From the NCBI RefSeq assembly GCF_000321225.1, contig NW_004450660.1:1767509-1831508 (forward strand): a stretch of 64,000 nucleotides of DNA. The letters are read 5' to 3'. Under the pieces are notes generated by a model, which worked only from the letters and a program-made list of their open reading frames with translations, was not told the origin of the DNA and searched no databases. Positions 22,405-33,573 of the stretch are shown one piece after another. The translations under genes were made by a program, and so were the position numbers. Every line of letters starts with the position of its first letter. Position 1 is the stretch's first letter. The stretch is from Odobenus rosmarus divergens. Its lineage: Eukaryota > Chordata > Mammalia > Carnivora > Odobenidae.

Positions 22405-23967
22405 ACAAGTTTCCTTCTTAAGCAATAATTATGCTCCTTTTCTGTGGCATTTCCTTATAAAACACTGGATCCTGAACAGGTTGCCAGTCCAAAGCCTGTT
22501 TGGAGGAAAGGGGACAAGCTGGGTAGAAGGTTTCCTCATTCTGTGCTGGCTGTGATAGGCAAGCATTGCCCAGGGATCAGGGAGAGACCCATTGAGGACC
22601 CTAGGCTTCATGCCTGCAGGATTTCTTTTGAGATTTCATGCCTATCAAGTTCATCTTCAAAGAACACAATGCCCGTCTGATTTTTTATTATTGTTTGAAT
22701 GAGAGTCAACCACTGACTAATTGTGTCTGGAACATGTCAGGCCAGAGCCTGCCTTGGTGGGAGAGGTTAGACAAGATGACTGGGGCCGTGAGGGGGAATT
22801 GAGAGACCCCCTTGTGGAAGCATCAGGGTAGAAAAAGGTAGCAGAATTTGGTATTAGTAATGGATTTTGTTTTATTCTGCTCTCTGAACTTTTTGGACCC
22901 TCGGGAGCCTTGGAGGGGCCTGTTGGCCTAGAGTGGGTCAGCACGCTCCCGAGGGCTACAGGGCTATGCAGCAGGGAGCCTTTGGGGGGCAGCACTCAGG
23001 TGCAGATCTCAGGGAGACTCAGGGCTGCAGCACTGGGCGGGCATCCAGGGGCCACCCTGTCCTGCTTCTCACGTAAAGATCAGGGCACAGGCAGACAAGG
23101 AACATCTTCCAAGCAGTCCTAAGGTCTTGAATACAAGAAAGCAGGGAGCCAGAGCACATCAGCATGAAATAAGAGCAGACTGGTGTGTCCAAGGGAATGC
23201 AAGCCAGGTTTCACCAAATTTTTATTGAGAACAATAAAAATGTTGATATGATGTTGGTATGAGAATCCTAAGGTATAATAATCACAACTGGGTCATTGTG
23301 CTTAATATATGGTCCTCATTTCATATGGGGATTCGGTCATTTTCTGTTTCTATTCTTTTCATGTAATCTGGAGTTCTGTACTGTCCTTATTATGGATAAT
23401 GACCTGGCATGGTTGGCCTCTCCCTGCTTATGGAAGTGACAGTTCTGGGGCCACTAGCTGAAGATGGCTTTAAGCCATTTATTTCCGGGTCTCCATCACA
23501 TCCCACCCACACTCACCAGTTTTAACTATATTCAAAGAATTGCTGTCATGGTCCTGACCAGGCTGAGAAGTAAATGATCCGTCACTTAAATATTGTGTGA
23601 ATCTTAAATGAGGAGATGAATCTTTAGATTACCTTTGAGAAAGCTTCAGGCTGGGTCATCTCTGACACAAATTGGTTCTCCCCTCTGCAGTACCTGAGAA
23701 CTCTTCTAGAACCCAGCAATGTTTCTGCCCTCCCTTGAACTGCCTATGTTTCAGAAGTGACCTGGTGCTCCCACGGTGTCAGTTCTCTGGGTAAATTCAC
23801 CAGTTCCACATTTGGGAAAAGCCCAAGCCTGGCCCTGGATTTCTGTCGGTTCTCAGAGACGCTTACACTCTCGTGGCCCTTCCTACCTCTGACTTCTGGG
23901 ACTATGTAGGCTGTCTCTGCATCAGCCTCTGTTCATCCAGATGCAATTGCCATTTTATATATTAAAA
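22405..23967. other. 1.5 kb stretch without recognised gene
   Basis: Moderate GC, single-copy-looking. A minus-strand frame of 92 codons (22717-22995) overlaps a plus-strand frame of 70 codons, and neither is protein-like. I see nothing I can name. Confidence 0.4.
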
Positions 23968-24188
23968 AATTCACCCTAGGCGCCTGGGTGGCTCAGATGG
24001 TTAAGCGTCTGTCTTCGGCTCAGGTCGTGATCCCGGGGTCCTGGGATCGAGTCCCGCCTCGGGCTCCCTGCTCCTTGGGAGCCTGCTTCTCCCTCTGCTT
24101 CTCTCTCTCTCTCTCTCCCTCTGTCTCTCATGAATAAATAAATAAAATCTTTAAAAAAATAAAAAATAAAAAATAAAGAATTCACCCT
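23968..24188 (+). mobile_element. CAN-SINE with 10-bp target duplication
   Basis: The element is 23978-24178 with 'aattcaccct' on both sides (23968-23977, 24179-24188). Head 'aggcgcctgggtggctcaga', short TC-rich part, (AAAAAT)n tail. Confidence 0.95.
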
Positions 24189-24574
24189 GTGTTTCATGAA
24201 CAATACATTATACTGAAGGCTTGCGACTCATGGGTCGGAGCACGCGCATGGGTCGTGCCACCTAACAAGGCCTCACAGGGCCTTTGTGCCTCGCCTATTC
24301 TCCAACCTCCCTCATTCTCCCTGGGAGCTCCATGATCCTTTCCCTCTGTTAAGCAAATGAGCCCAGTTCCCTTAGCTCCTACCTGTCCCCTTCTATCAGT
24401 GACCTCACAGAACCAAGTGTCCTCTATATAACGAGACCCACGCTCATGAGAAAATACCTAGAAATATAAATAACAGCAACAGAAATTCAGTTGCAGGTAT
24501 TTATTAGTTGATTGAAATTGAGTCTGAGTCTCCACCTCCATTAAAAGGCAGCAGGGTATTTGTTTGTTTGTTTG

Positions 24575-24700
24575 TTCTATCTCCTTTATTTATTTTTATT
24601 ATGTTATGTTAGTCACCATACAGTACATCATTAGTCTTTGATGTATTGCATGGAGCACTGGGCGTTATCCGCAAACAACGAATCATGGAGCACGATATTT
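24575..24700. mobile_element. Short L1 3' end with 5' inversion
   Basis: The left part (24595-24645, 'gttagtcaccatacagtaca') is the reverse complement of the carnivore L1 3' end. The right part (about 24647-24695, 'catggagcactgggcgttat' and 'gcaaacaacgaatcatggag') is the same 3' untranslated region's neighbouring upstream segment in the opposite orientation. That arrangement is the mark of twin priming. The whole insert is only about 120 bases and lacks coding sequence. Confidence 0.7.
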
Positions 24701-24887
24701 TAGAAAAGGAGCTGAATTTAGAGTCAGCCCCCTGGAGTTCAGAGCCAGCAACACCCCTCACTAGCCGCAAGCCAGCAATCCATTTGGAGTCTCAGCTCAT
24801 CATCTGAAGAGTGAAGATGTTGCTAATATTTTGCATCTTTCTACTGATCCAAGGAAATGATTTTTGCAATGCACTGTGAAAGGTCAG

Positions 24888-25035
24888 AGCAGTGATTCTC
24901 AGGACATTTTGAGCTGGACCACAACTGAGGAGTGCTGCTGGCATTTAGGAATGCTGACTGTCCTGCAGTGTGAGGAGATTCTACATAACACAGGACTGTC
25001 ACATTAGCAATGGCATCCCTGCGCAGAAACACTGC
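24888..25035 (+). mobile_element. hAT-Charlie-type MITE relic
   Basis: 'gcagtgattctcaggacatt', 'accacaactgaggagtgctg', 'tggcatttaggaatgctgac' and 'ctacataacacaggactg' follow a common mammalian hAT-derived repeat. I do not recall the exact subfamily name. Confidence 0.5.
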
Positions 25036-26069
25036 TTTTGAGCACAGTGTACGCAAAAGGTTATGTTACCTCTGACCTTCTGCCTTTCACAAAAAATGCA
25101 GATGGATTTATACATGGTGTAGAGAATTCCTTAAAAAGATTTTCCTCATTCTGGATTATTTTACCACAGTCTTTGTTCCAAGGTGGTAGTTTCTCTGGCA
25201 TCTAGTATTCTGCCAACATTTTAATTATAATCTTCAGTCTTCTCCTATAAGGAGTGTTCCGTTTGGGATGTCTTTTTCAATCTTTCATTCAAAACTATAT
25301 AACCCTGCAGAAGACAAAAAGAAGGAGAATAAATGATGAGATAAATGCTGGGGGAATTTTGCAAATGGTGAAGGTACAGAGAAGCAGGTGATAAATGCCT
25401 TGGGCAACTACACAGGCCACAGTAGTCATCCCCCCAAGGCCCGCGTTATCTGGCATAAATAACTGTTGAGCTAAAGGCAGGTCAGGTTTCAAATCTTTCC
25501 CGCTCACCCCCCTCAGCTGGCAGTATGCATAGTAGCTCTTAATAGGACCCAGGCCCTCAGGAGCCCCACAGTCCTGATTCTCTGGCTCTCCATCTGCCCA
25601 TGAAGCTGTCGAGAGGTCCAACATCTGTAGAGCAGGCTCCTGATGTGCTGTTCTGGCCATGGTGAAGTGCTGGGGTGACCCGTCTACACTGTCCCTTATC
25701 TTCCCTTGGAGACGTGGGGCTGTTCCTCGTACCAGGGAGGCCGACAATGAGAGCATGGTGGGGAGAATTGGCATCTATTGTCCTTGGGCCAGGAGCTAGA
25801 TGAGCATTTGTGTTCCTCTCACTGACTCTGCATCCTTTGGTTTGATGAGCTGCTCTGGAAGATGCTTGATGAACTGATATTTCCTCATGGATATTTTATC
25901 ATTTATGTAAGCAGAAAACAAAACCCTGCTTTTATGGGCTTAAAAGGAATGTGCTTCAGATGAGAGTGGGAGGGCCTAGCTGGCTGGGAGGTTTGGAACC
26001 TGTAAGCCGGTTGTAATCCCACTTCCAGTCAATAGGCTGAACCCTAAGTTTTTGTTCTTAGATCACATG
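25036..26069. other. Stretch with a 159-codon minus-strand frame, no recognised gene
   Basis: The longest frame of the window lies at 25295-25774 on the minus strand. Its predicted protein has no domain I recognise. It has a hydrophobic C-terminal end (FISSFILLLFVF) from AT-rich DNA and no flanking splice or poly(A) logic. A frame this long is expected about three times by chance in 64 kb read in six frames (stop frequency 3/64). I treat it as non-coding. Confidence 0.5.
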
Positions 26070-26760
26070 TCTGATTACTTTGACAGTGTCACTTCTCCCT
26101 TGGAAACTTTCAGTGGCTTAGTGTGCCGATAATAATCTTAACAGTTTCCTCGGGCTTTCATCCAATGTATCCATAATCTGAGTGCAACCTACTTTTCTAG
26201 TCTTCTCTCTTATAACGCACTTCACAAATCTTACACCTCAGGTCCTTTCAAGGAAAAAAAAATACTTGTTCCTCCCTGAAAGCAGGTTCTCCAGCTGGTT
26301 CAACTGCTAATTAATGAGCAGTGCGGCCCTGATTAATCATTAATGTCTCCAAGTCCCAGGAGCCTCGCCCGTAAAATCCAGGGGTGAGGCCTAGGCTGAT
26401 GAATTTTTCACAGGTTGCCCACGTGGATCTAACACACATCAAAGTTTGTGAACATCTGGGTCTAAAACTCCCTCCAACTCTGATTTTCCCACATATTACC
26501 CATGCACTGCAGTTCTGTGTCTCCATGTGTTTTAAAGTATCTTTTCCTGGGATGTTTCACTTTCCTTCTAGTTAACCGCTATACACCTGTGTGTACATGT
26601 ACACGTGCACACACCAACACACACACACACAAGTCAAGGTCCTTCAAGATCACCTCCAGTACCACGTCCTGCAGAAAATCTTGCCTGAGGGCTAAGCTTG
26701 TCTTTCTAGGCTCTCTTTCTTCAAACACCTCTACCACAACACTTAACTACAACCAGTTTT
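26070..26760 (+). mobile_element. L2 LINE relic, sense orientation, worn
   Basis: Scattered L2 3'-region matches in order: 'aaactttcagtggcttagtg', 'tccataatctgagtgcaacc', 'tcttacacctcaggtccttt', 'ttttcctgggatgtttcact', 'ccttcaagatcacctccagt', 'aaaatcttgcctgagggcta'. The run is broken by about 150 bases near 26280-26430 that look MIR-like, and by a (CA)n tract at 26612-26631. It ends at the assembly gap. Confidence 0.5.
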
Positions 26761-26761
26761 A

Positions 26762-26851
26762 NNNNNNNNNNNNNNNNNNNNNNNNNNNNNNNNNNNNNNN
26801 NNNNNNNNNNNNNNNNNNNNNNNNNNNNNNNNNNNNNNNNNNNNNNNNNNN
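26762..26851. other. Assembly gap (90 N)
   Basis: Ninety unknown bases. The real size is not knowable from the sequence. Frames crossing it are meaningless. Confidence 1.
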
Positions 26852-27969
26852 GGGGTTTGTTTAGCTCACCATATAGACTATAAAATTCCTGAGCATAAAT
26901 ATTCCTTCTTGTTCATCTTACATATCCCACATTACTCACGGGAGTAGCTTGTGAGAGTTGGTTGAGTTGAGTTACATTGACTTGACATGACTTAACTGAG
27001 AGACATCTTGGTGAAGATGACAAGTTAGAGGGTCTTGGGAAGATTGCTTGTATCACTCTTGCTATCGCGGAACATTTCCTATCTCTCTATCCACAAGTGA
27101 TTGTAGACTCAATAAGAAAAGCTGCAGCTGTTTTTTGTCAAAATCAGATGATTTTATTTCTGTAATCTTGCAGGCAGAGCAGTTGAGCCGATATATTTAA
27201 TGACTCACTCTAGACAGACGAAAGTCTGTTCTTGAGAAATGAGGAGGGGGAGCCATTAATCTTTTCTAAAATAAACAGACTTGTAATGACTCTTTAATCT
27301 GAAGAGAGAGATCCTGAGCTGGAACACAACACCCAAGTACCCGCCAAATTCCCTCACTAGTACAGAGCACCCAGATGATAATTGATTGTGGGACCATTTT
27401 CCCTGTGGTCTCCAAGGGACATTCACAGTACCACCAGCATTTAAAGGGCCTTATCAACACAGCTGCTCCAGCTTCATGAGAAAGAACAGCTAGTCATCAT
27501 CTGTGGCCTTTGGGACACTTGCTTTTCTAAGCTTGCTTCAAAGCTCTGGGGTGCCCACTCAGTCAGCGTTTTGCTTTTGGCTGCCTACCCCCGTGTCCTA
27601 TCCTGCCTGGCCCCTCCCTTCCAACCACCCCATCCACAGGAGCTCCTGCTTCTCCCAGAGGCATGGGGGAGAGAGATTCTCTCCTCTGCTTTCCCAGTAC
27701 TCATTCCCTAATCTTCGAAACTGGCCGATACCCCCCTCAAGGTCATGGAGCATTGCCTTTCTTTGCTGCCAACCAGGCTCAGCAGTCTCTCTCCCGTGTA
27801 CCCTGCTTGACTTCTCAAGGGCATGCTGGCCTGCTGGATTCTCTGTGCTGCCTTGCCTTCCAACCTGATTCACCTCTGCTTCTCTTCTCTAATTTTCTCA
27901 CATGCCTCTTCCTTGCCTGTCACTTAACTAATGGCATCCTCAGACTTCTTTCTCAAGTCAGCCTCTCTT
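26852..27969. other. Stretch without recognised gene
   Basis: 27503-27977 is CT-rich and open on both strands (121 codons plus, 91 codons minus). This comes from pyrimidine-rich composition rather than coding. It may be an unrecognisable upstream part of the L2 that follows. Confidence 0.4.
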
Positions 27970-28450
27970 CTCCCTGACAATGTCATTTATTTCCACAGAA
28001 CTTGATGCCAAGGGCTCACAAGCCCATAGCCCTCTCCCAAGCTATAAACACATTGTTTAAATGCCCCGATGGACATCATTTGGACGTTTTATTGGTATTC
28101 ACTCACCATTTCCAAATCTAATGGATGAGAGATCTCTTATTCCCAGCTCCTCTTCAAATAAACTGCAGTGCCAATTTTCCATTTCCCCATTTCCTATAGT
28201 GGTCCCACAATCATCCCAGCCACCTTGTCTCTAAATCCTGGAATGTGTGTGACTCCTAACCTCTTTTCCATTCCTCTCTCTGTGGAATGTCACTATTTAC
28301 CAGATTCTTAGAGTTCATTCTTACAGATTCTTTGTCTGAATTGTTTCAAGTCTCTTCTTTCCACATCCACAACCATAGTTTAGGCTCTCACTAATTTTTG
28401 TCTTCACAATAGCCTTGTTACTGGTGATCCTACTTCAAACACCGTTCATA
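27970..28450 (+). mobile_element. L2 LINE relic, sense orientation
   Basis: 'tgccccgatggacatcattt', 'ggacgttttattggtattca', 'tcccacaatcatcccagcca', 'tggaatgtgtgtgactccta', 'taatttttgtcttcacaata' and 'gccttgttactggtgatcct' follow the L2 ORF end and 3' region in order, with heavy divergence. Confidence 0.55.
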
Positions 28451-28469
28451 CCTAGATACCAAGGCTTGG

Positions 28470-28743
28470 GGAGGTTCCCTGGCTAGCAGCACTTTGCATG
28501 TGTTCTTGCACATCGTTGCTGGAAATGAAGCACATCTCCATGTGACTCCATGGGGGGAAACATGTAGCAGCTTGTATCTGGTTTCTCCTGGACTTTACCC
28601 TACGCGCCTTTCCCTGTGCTGATTTTAATCTGTGTTCTTTCACTAAAATAAACCATACCTGTGGGCATAACAGTTTCTGAGTTTTGTGAGTCCTAGCAGG
28701 TCATCAAACCTTAGGGTCATCTTGCAGACCCCTGGCACAACAC
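28470..28743 (+). mobile_element. Probable ancient ERVL-type LTR
   Basis: 'tttgcatgtgttcttgcaca', 'gtttctcctggactttaccc', 'tttccctgtgctgattttaa', 'cactaaaataaaccatacct' and 'cataacagtttctgagtttt' match the tail half of an old mammalian LTR that ends 'gacccctg(g)cacaaca'. The family name is uncertain (an LTR16/LTR33-like type). 'aataaa' at about 28648 would be its poly(A) signal. Confidence 0.45.
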
Positions 28744-29203
28744 ATCGTTCACAGATTTCAATACTTTCATTTTAAAATTATCGATTGCTAGTGGTGACTT
28801 CATAACTGATTACAACCCACCAGCAAATCCTAACCCAAGGGTTATACTTTGCGAGGGGAGGGAATGTGTCTTTCTCATCATTTTATCCCCTATTGTGCTT
28901 TGCACAGACTAGCTCACAATAGGCGCTCAGATAACATAGAATTGTAAATATTAGGAGCAAGATGTTGAGCAAATATTAGAAAGTATCTCCCTAGTTTGTG
29001 TGTCATTCACAAGCCCAAGAAGCACTATATAAGGCTATACTGCATAACAAAGGGACTCAAATATACAGTGGCTTAAATAAGTCACACTGTTTGTTTTCCT
29101 CATAAACCAGGCTTGAGATAAACAGTCCAGGTTGTGGTTTTTCCCCATGTGGTCATTCAGAAACTCGAGTTCCTTTTCTGTGTTACTTAGCCATCTCTTA
29201 AGG
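28744..29203. other. Stretch without recognised gene
   Basis: Mostly unassigned. 'acagtggcttaaataagtca' near 29070 hints at an LTR-like relic, but it is too short to call. Confidence 0.35.
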
Positions 29204-29430
29204 CAGAGGTCAGCAACTTACAGCCCATAGGGCAACTCTGTCCTACCACCTACTTTAGTAAACAAAGTCTTAATTGGAATACAGACAGGCTCACTTCGTT
29301 ACGTATTGTCTACGGCTGCTTTTGTGCTTCAAGAGCAGAGCTGAGCAGTTGCAACAGAGATTCTGTGGCCCGCAAAGCCTCGAGTATTTACTCTCTGGCC
29401 CTTCACAGAAAAAGTTTGCTAAGCTGACAG
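29204..29430 (-). mobile_element. hAT-type MITE, reverse orientation
   Basis: 'cagaggtcagcaacttacag' at the left and 'cttcacagaaaaagtttgct' at the right, with 'cttaattggaatacagacag', 'cgttacgtattgtctacggc' and 'gagattctgtggcccgcaaa' between. It is the same family as 355-537 and is inverted relative to the neighbour at 29551-29772. Many CpG-type positions are preserved. Confidence 0.75.
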
Positions 29431-29550
29431 GAAGAGGCAAGAGTACTGGAAGAATACACAGCTGATATTTTAAAGTATGTGTCACTTTCACGCACATCTA
29501 ATCGGATGGCAGCTAGCTGCAAGGGAGGCTAGAAAATACCGTCTTCAGCT

Positions 29551-29772
29551 CAGGAGTCGGCAAGCTTTTTCTGTAAAGAGCCAGGGAGGAAGTCTTTTCA
29601 GCTTTGAAGGCTGCATGGTTTCTGTCACAATTACCTGACTGTCAGCGTGGTGTGAAAGCAGACGTGGAATATATGGAAATAAATGAGAGCGGCTATGTTG
29701 CAATAGAACTGTATTTACAAAATGAGGCAGTGTCTGGTTTGGCCCACAGGCCATCATTTGCCAACTCCTTCA
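29551..29772 (+). mobile_element. hAT-type MITE, sense orientation
   Basis: 'caggagtcggcaagcttttt', 'gctttgaaggctgcatggtt', 'caatagaactgtatttacaa', 'tttggcccacaggccatcat' and 'ttgccaactccttc'. It is the same family as the inverted copy 120 bases upstream. Confidence 0.75.
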
Positions 29773-31024
29773 CTAGCTGGATGGCCTGCGTCTGTGTTTA
29801 TATATTTATGTTTAATAATAGGTGTTCCTATTATTTAAAAAGAAGGAGAAAAGAGAATGCTTGGGAAGGGGGGAGGGTGTCAGTCTCTGACACAAATACT
29901 TTTTGTGCCCAGGAGAGTCTTGAAAATAGTTATCCTTGATTTATTTGTTGGTGTGGATTGCATGCTGATTCTTGTTGCAAAAGTTATGTGTGTTGGAAGA
30001 ATTGATCCATTTATCCTTTTTAAAAAATAGTCTCCCCTTGGTCTGAGTTCAGCTCCATACTAAAGAAGCGTGACAGTCTTCTCTGTTCAGTGTTTCCAGT
30101 GGTTTTCAGCTCATTCATTCTACTGGTTAAAATCCACAAAACCCAAGGCATAGCGGTGCTGGATATGGTTGATCAGTGCTCTGCATTGATTCCACCTGTT
30201 TCTACGTGCCTTTCTGTCCTGGAGAGTCAGAACGCTAAAAGCTGTATTTCCTAGACTTTGCATCTAGGGTTCTAGATGCAAATTAGTTTTCACCAGCCAG
30301 ATACATGTGGACATAATTTGAACCATAGAAGTAAGACAGAAGCTATCTCCCTGCTGCTAATTCTGTTGGGAAGCAGGTTGTGGGGATGTGTCAGAATAGT
30401 GGAGGCACTGGATTCAGTGTTCTGTGATTTTGTCACCAGCTCTCTGAGTATTAAGAAGCAGTGTGGCTGCCAGGCTAGGACCCGGAAGCCAAGATCGGGA
30501 AATTGCTGCTGTGGCCCTGGAGCAGGCAGAAAGCAACCCAGCAGACAGCCAGTCAGTGCTAGAGATGCAGGCTAGGAATATACCAGATGGGAACTCCGGG
30601 ATTTAAGGAAAGAAGTCACCAGAGGCAAATGACCAATTTGCAGGACCATGAGGAGGCCTTCTTCCATGAGTATATTTTCTGGCCAAAGGCAGACAATGTG
30701 TTTTACTTGGATTTTATAGGCAAGAATATGTATGCAAAGTCATGCGTTTCTGACAAAGTTCTAACTATATGCCTCACCCTTGGATGATTTATTATTTTTG
30801 TCTCACAATTATATAGGTTTCAGATGTCATATCACACCTTGGGCCTCAGTTTCTCAATCTGGCAAATGACAGCATAAGACAAGATGGACTTCCCAAGGAC
30901 CTGTTCTTTTCTAAAATACTCCATGCTATTTGTGTAATTAAATCTTGTGGCCTACATTCTTTTTTCTTTTCTTAGCCCTACAGCACTGAGCCAGCCACTG
31001 ATTCGTCTTAGTGCTATTGGTGAC
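29773..31024. other. Stretch without recognised gene
   Basis: Part of it (about 30190-30540, with 'ttctagatgcaaattagttt' and 'tcaccagccagatacatgtg') looks like a worn mammal-wide repeat whose name I do not recall. A plus-strand frame of 99 codons at 30276-30575 lies in it and is not protein-like. Confidence 0.4.
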
Positions 31025-31423
31025 TATTATGGACTGACATGTGTCCCCTACCCCCAAATTCTTATATGGAAGCCCTAACCCCCAATAACTCGGAATATGT
31101 GACTGTATTTAGAGATAGGGCCTTTAAAGATGTGCTAATGGTAAAATAAGATCATATGGGTGGGCCTTAATCCACCATGGCAGCGTTCCTTAGACGGGGA
31201 GAGGAGATTAGGAAACATATAAATACATAGACTGAGAGAAAAGCATGTATGAGAAGATGGCCATCTGCAAGCCAAGCACAGAGGCCTCACAAGAAACCAA
31301 CCCTGTCAACACTTGGGTCACAGATGTCTAGCCTCCTGAATCATGAGAAAATAAATAAATTTCTGTTGCTTAAGCCACCCAGTATATGATACTTTATTAT
31401 GGCAGCTCTAGCCAACCAATATA
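31025..31423 (+). mobile_element. MaLR-type solo LTR (MLT1-like)
   Basis: 'tattatggactgacatgtgt', 'ggaagccctaacccccaata', 'gtatttagagatagggcctt', 'gtgggccttaatccaccat', 'caagaaaccaaccctgtcaa', 'aaataaatttctgttgctta', 'agccacccagtatatgatac', ending 'agccaaccaatata'. These are consensus MLT1 blocks in order. No internal retroviral region is present. Confidence 0.8.
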
Positions 31424-31609
31424 GTTATATTAAAATGAAACTTTCTAGAAAGCTTTTGACAGCAAGACAGGATAGTATGGGGAATTTCATAAGCCACCCA
31501 CATTGTGACCCAACAGGCCTTTGCCTCTGCCTCTGCAGCCAGCAAGCCACTTAGCTTCCACCTATGGGCTCAGCACTGCCCTCACTCAAGAGTGAAGCTT
31601 ATTTCGGGC

Positions 31610-31940
31610 CCAGGTGCTCTGGTCTGAATATTCGTGCTCCCCAACAAATCCTTATGTCGAAACCTAATGCCCAATGTGATATTATTAGGAGGTGGGGCCT
31701 TTGGAGGGTAGAGCCTTCATGAATGGGATTAGTGCTCTTATAAAAAGATCCCCTTCCCCTTTGTGAAGTTTCAGTGAAAAGATGACGTCTGTAGATCAAG
31801 AACCAGAACCAGATCTGTCAGCAACCTTGATCTTGGATTTCCCAGCCTCCAGAACTGTGAGAAACAAGTTTCTGATGTTCATAAGCTACTCAGTTTATGG
31901 TATCTTTGTTATAATAGCCTGAACAGACTAAGACACCAAG
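31610..31940 (+). mobile_element. MaLR-type solo LTR with 5-bp target duplication
   Basis: The LTR spans 31615-31935: it begins 'tgctctggtctgaatattcg', runs through 'aggaggtggggcctttggag', 'catgaatgggattagtgctc' and 'cttgatcttggatttcccag', and ends 'gaacagactaagaca'. Flanking 5-mers 'ccagg' (31610-31614) and 'ccaag' (31936-31940) agree at 4 of 5. It is a different subtype from the LTR at 31025-31423 and about 190 bases away, so the two are separate insertions. Confidence 0.82.
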
Positions 31941-33033
31941 TGAATGTAAGTAACGTTGTTAGTTTAGCATCAGGTAAACTTTGGTCTGCCTGTCTCAGAT
32001 ATTGGGCTACCGAAAAAGGTTAGTGGGTAGTGACCTGCCCAAGGCTGCTCACATGGCTAGTGGTACCCTGTTTTCAGGGCCATTTCACCGCACTAGGGAG
32101 CCCCAGCCTTTCTGATATTGTGACACATATAAGAATTATAATAGTTTATAACATACTGCTGTGGGGAGGGAACAACCCAAAGGCTCCAGCCACCTTAGGA
32201 CATGCTTGTGTTTTGAGAGTCATCTACTTGGGCATACCTGTAACGCATTCCTGTGGAGACATACAAGTTGAGGACCATGATGCTGTATCCCACTGCATCC
32301 ATTAATGGCAGTAGGCAGACCTTGTTGTCTATACTAGACCTAGTTGTCTATGCTATACTAGTTGTCTACACTATACTAGTACTTGAGGGTGACCATGAGA
32401 TGTGTACCAAGAACTGAGAAATAAGTGAAATGAAGTTGCCTTCTGTACATTAAATGTTAAGATAAATACATATTAGGCCAGAAGAAGGATACACAACTCA
32501 CTTGAGAAAAATAAAAAATAGTATATTGCCCAGGTACATTGTTCATTATAACTTGACTAAAAGCATAGAAGATATAAAGAAATAATCATCAGCATAGAAA
32601 TCTGAAAAATGGTGGGATGAATATCAGCTAAGACTAGTTAGGGACAGAGAGACTTTGTTATTAGCCTTCCATTTCTCCCTTTATCAAGACTCTCCCAATA
32701 GTGAGATGGATGCCCAGCTATCTCAGCCTCATTCTGTACACTTTATTTAAATCTCCTAAGCATCCTTCTCATTTTAATTGTGTCTGCCATGTGTTTTTTT
32801 TAGGGGGGGAAATGAACTTATTTTAGGGACTTTTAAGTGTTCTGGTCCCTGGGATAGGGAGGTCTCTTGATAAATCAGTGAGATGACTTCTGATTATGAC
32901 TTGGATTCCCAGGAAGCTTCTTATAGGGAGAAATTTCTCTGAACCAAGACAAGGAGAGCTTTCTTGTCCATTTGATGACTATATGTTACTTCATGTAAAT
33001 TAATTTTTTTACATCCTTGAGTCTCATGAAAAC
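31941..33033. other. Stretch without recognised gene
   Basis: Apart from the 18-base tandem repeat at 32322-32376, I see no named repeat or protein-like frame. Confidence 0.4.
32322..32376. repeat. Three-copy 18-19 bp tandem repeat
   Basis: Units: 'ttgttgtctatactagacc' (32322-32340), 'tagttgtctatgctatac' (32341-32358), 'tagttgtctacactatac' (32359-32376). The second and third differ at two positions. It is a small, young-looking minisatellite. Confidence 0.85.
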
Positions 33034-33243
33034 TGTTTATTTTTATTTTTTATTTTTATTTATTTGGGAGAGAGAGAGAGAGAACAAACAAGGGGAATGA
33101 CAGGCAGAGGGAGAAGCAGGCTCCCTATTGAGCAAGGAGCCCAACGCCGGACTCGATCCCAGGATCCTGGGATCGTGACCTGAGCCGAAGGCAGATGCTT
33201 AACTGACTGAGCCACCCAGGCGTTCCTGTTGTTTATTTTTATT
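33034..33243 (-). mobile_element. CAN-SINE with perfect 14-bp target duplication, reverse orientation
   Basis: The element is 33048-33229. 'tgtttatttttatt' flanks it at 33034-33047 and 33230-33243. It ends 'gagccacccaggcgttcc'. Confidence 0.96.
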
Positions 33244-33453
33244 GGTATGGGTAACTCTTAAAGCCTGATTACCAGGCACTGCCAATGAGATTCTGAGTCT
33301 TCAGAGAAATGGATGGACCCTCGCATGAAGTGATGTAACTGAAGGCCTGTAATGTGAGGACGTATTTAACTGCAGTGGGACCTTCCTTAGACCACACTGC
33401 TCTCTCTGTTATATGTCTCGATTTCTGTGTAACTCATGTCCCTTTTAGAAATA

Positions 33454-33573
33454 AGATATAGTCTTGGGGCATCTGCCTGGCTCAGAGCACGTGACTCTTG
33501 ATCTTGGGGTCATGAGTTCAAGCCTCACATTGGGTATAAAGATTACTAAAAAAGAAGAAAAAGGTATAATCTT
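33454..33573 (+). mobile_element. Old, short CAN-SINE
   Basis: The element is about 33466-33561: 'ggggcatctgcctggctcag', 'gactcttgatcttggggtca', 'tgagttcaagcctcacattg', 'ggtataaagattactaaaaa'. It lacks the TC-rich part and has a gap between the A box and 'gcacgtgactc'. Imperfect target copies 'agatatagtctt' and 'aggtataatctt' (10 of 12) flank it. It belongs to an older carnivoran subfamily than the rest. Confidence 0.85.

Noticed and set aside
25295..25774. 159-codon open frame on the minus strand
   Set aside because: No recognisable domain. Frames this long are expected about three times by chance in 64 kb over six frames. The hydrophobic C-terminal end comes from AT-rich DNA.
31025..31940. 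A provirus bounded by two LTRs
   Set aside because: Only about 190 bases lie between, with no retroviral coding sequence. The LTRs are of different subtypes and the second has its own target copies.
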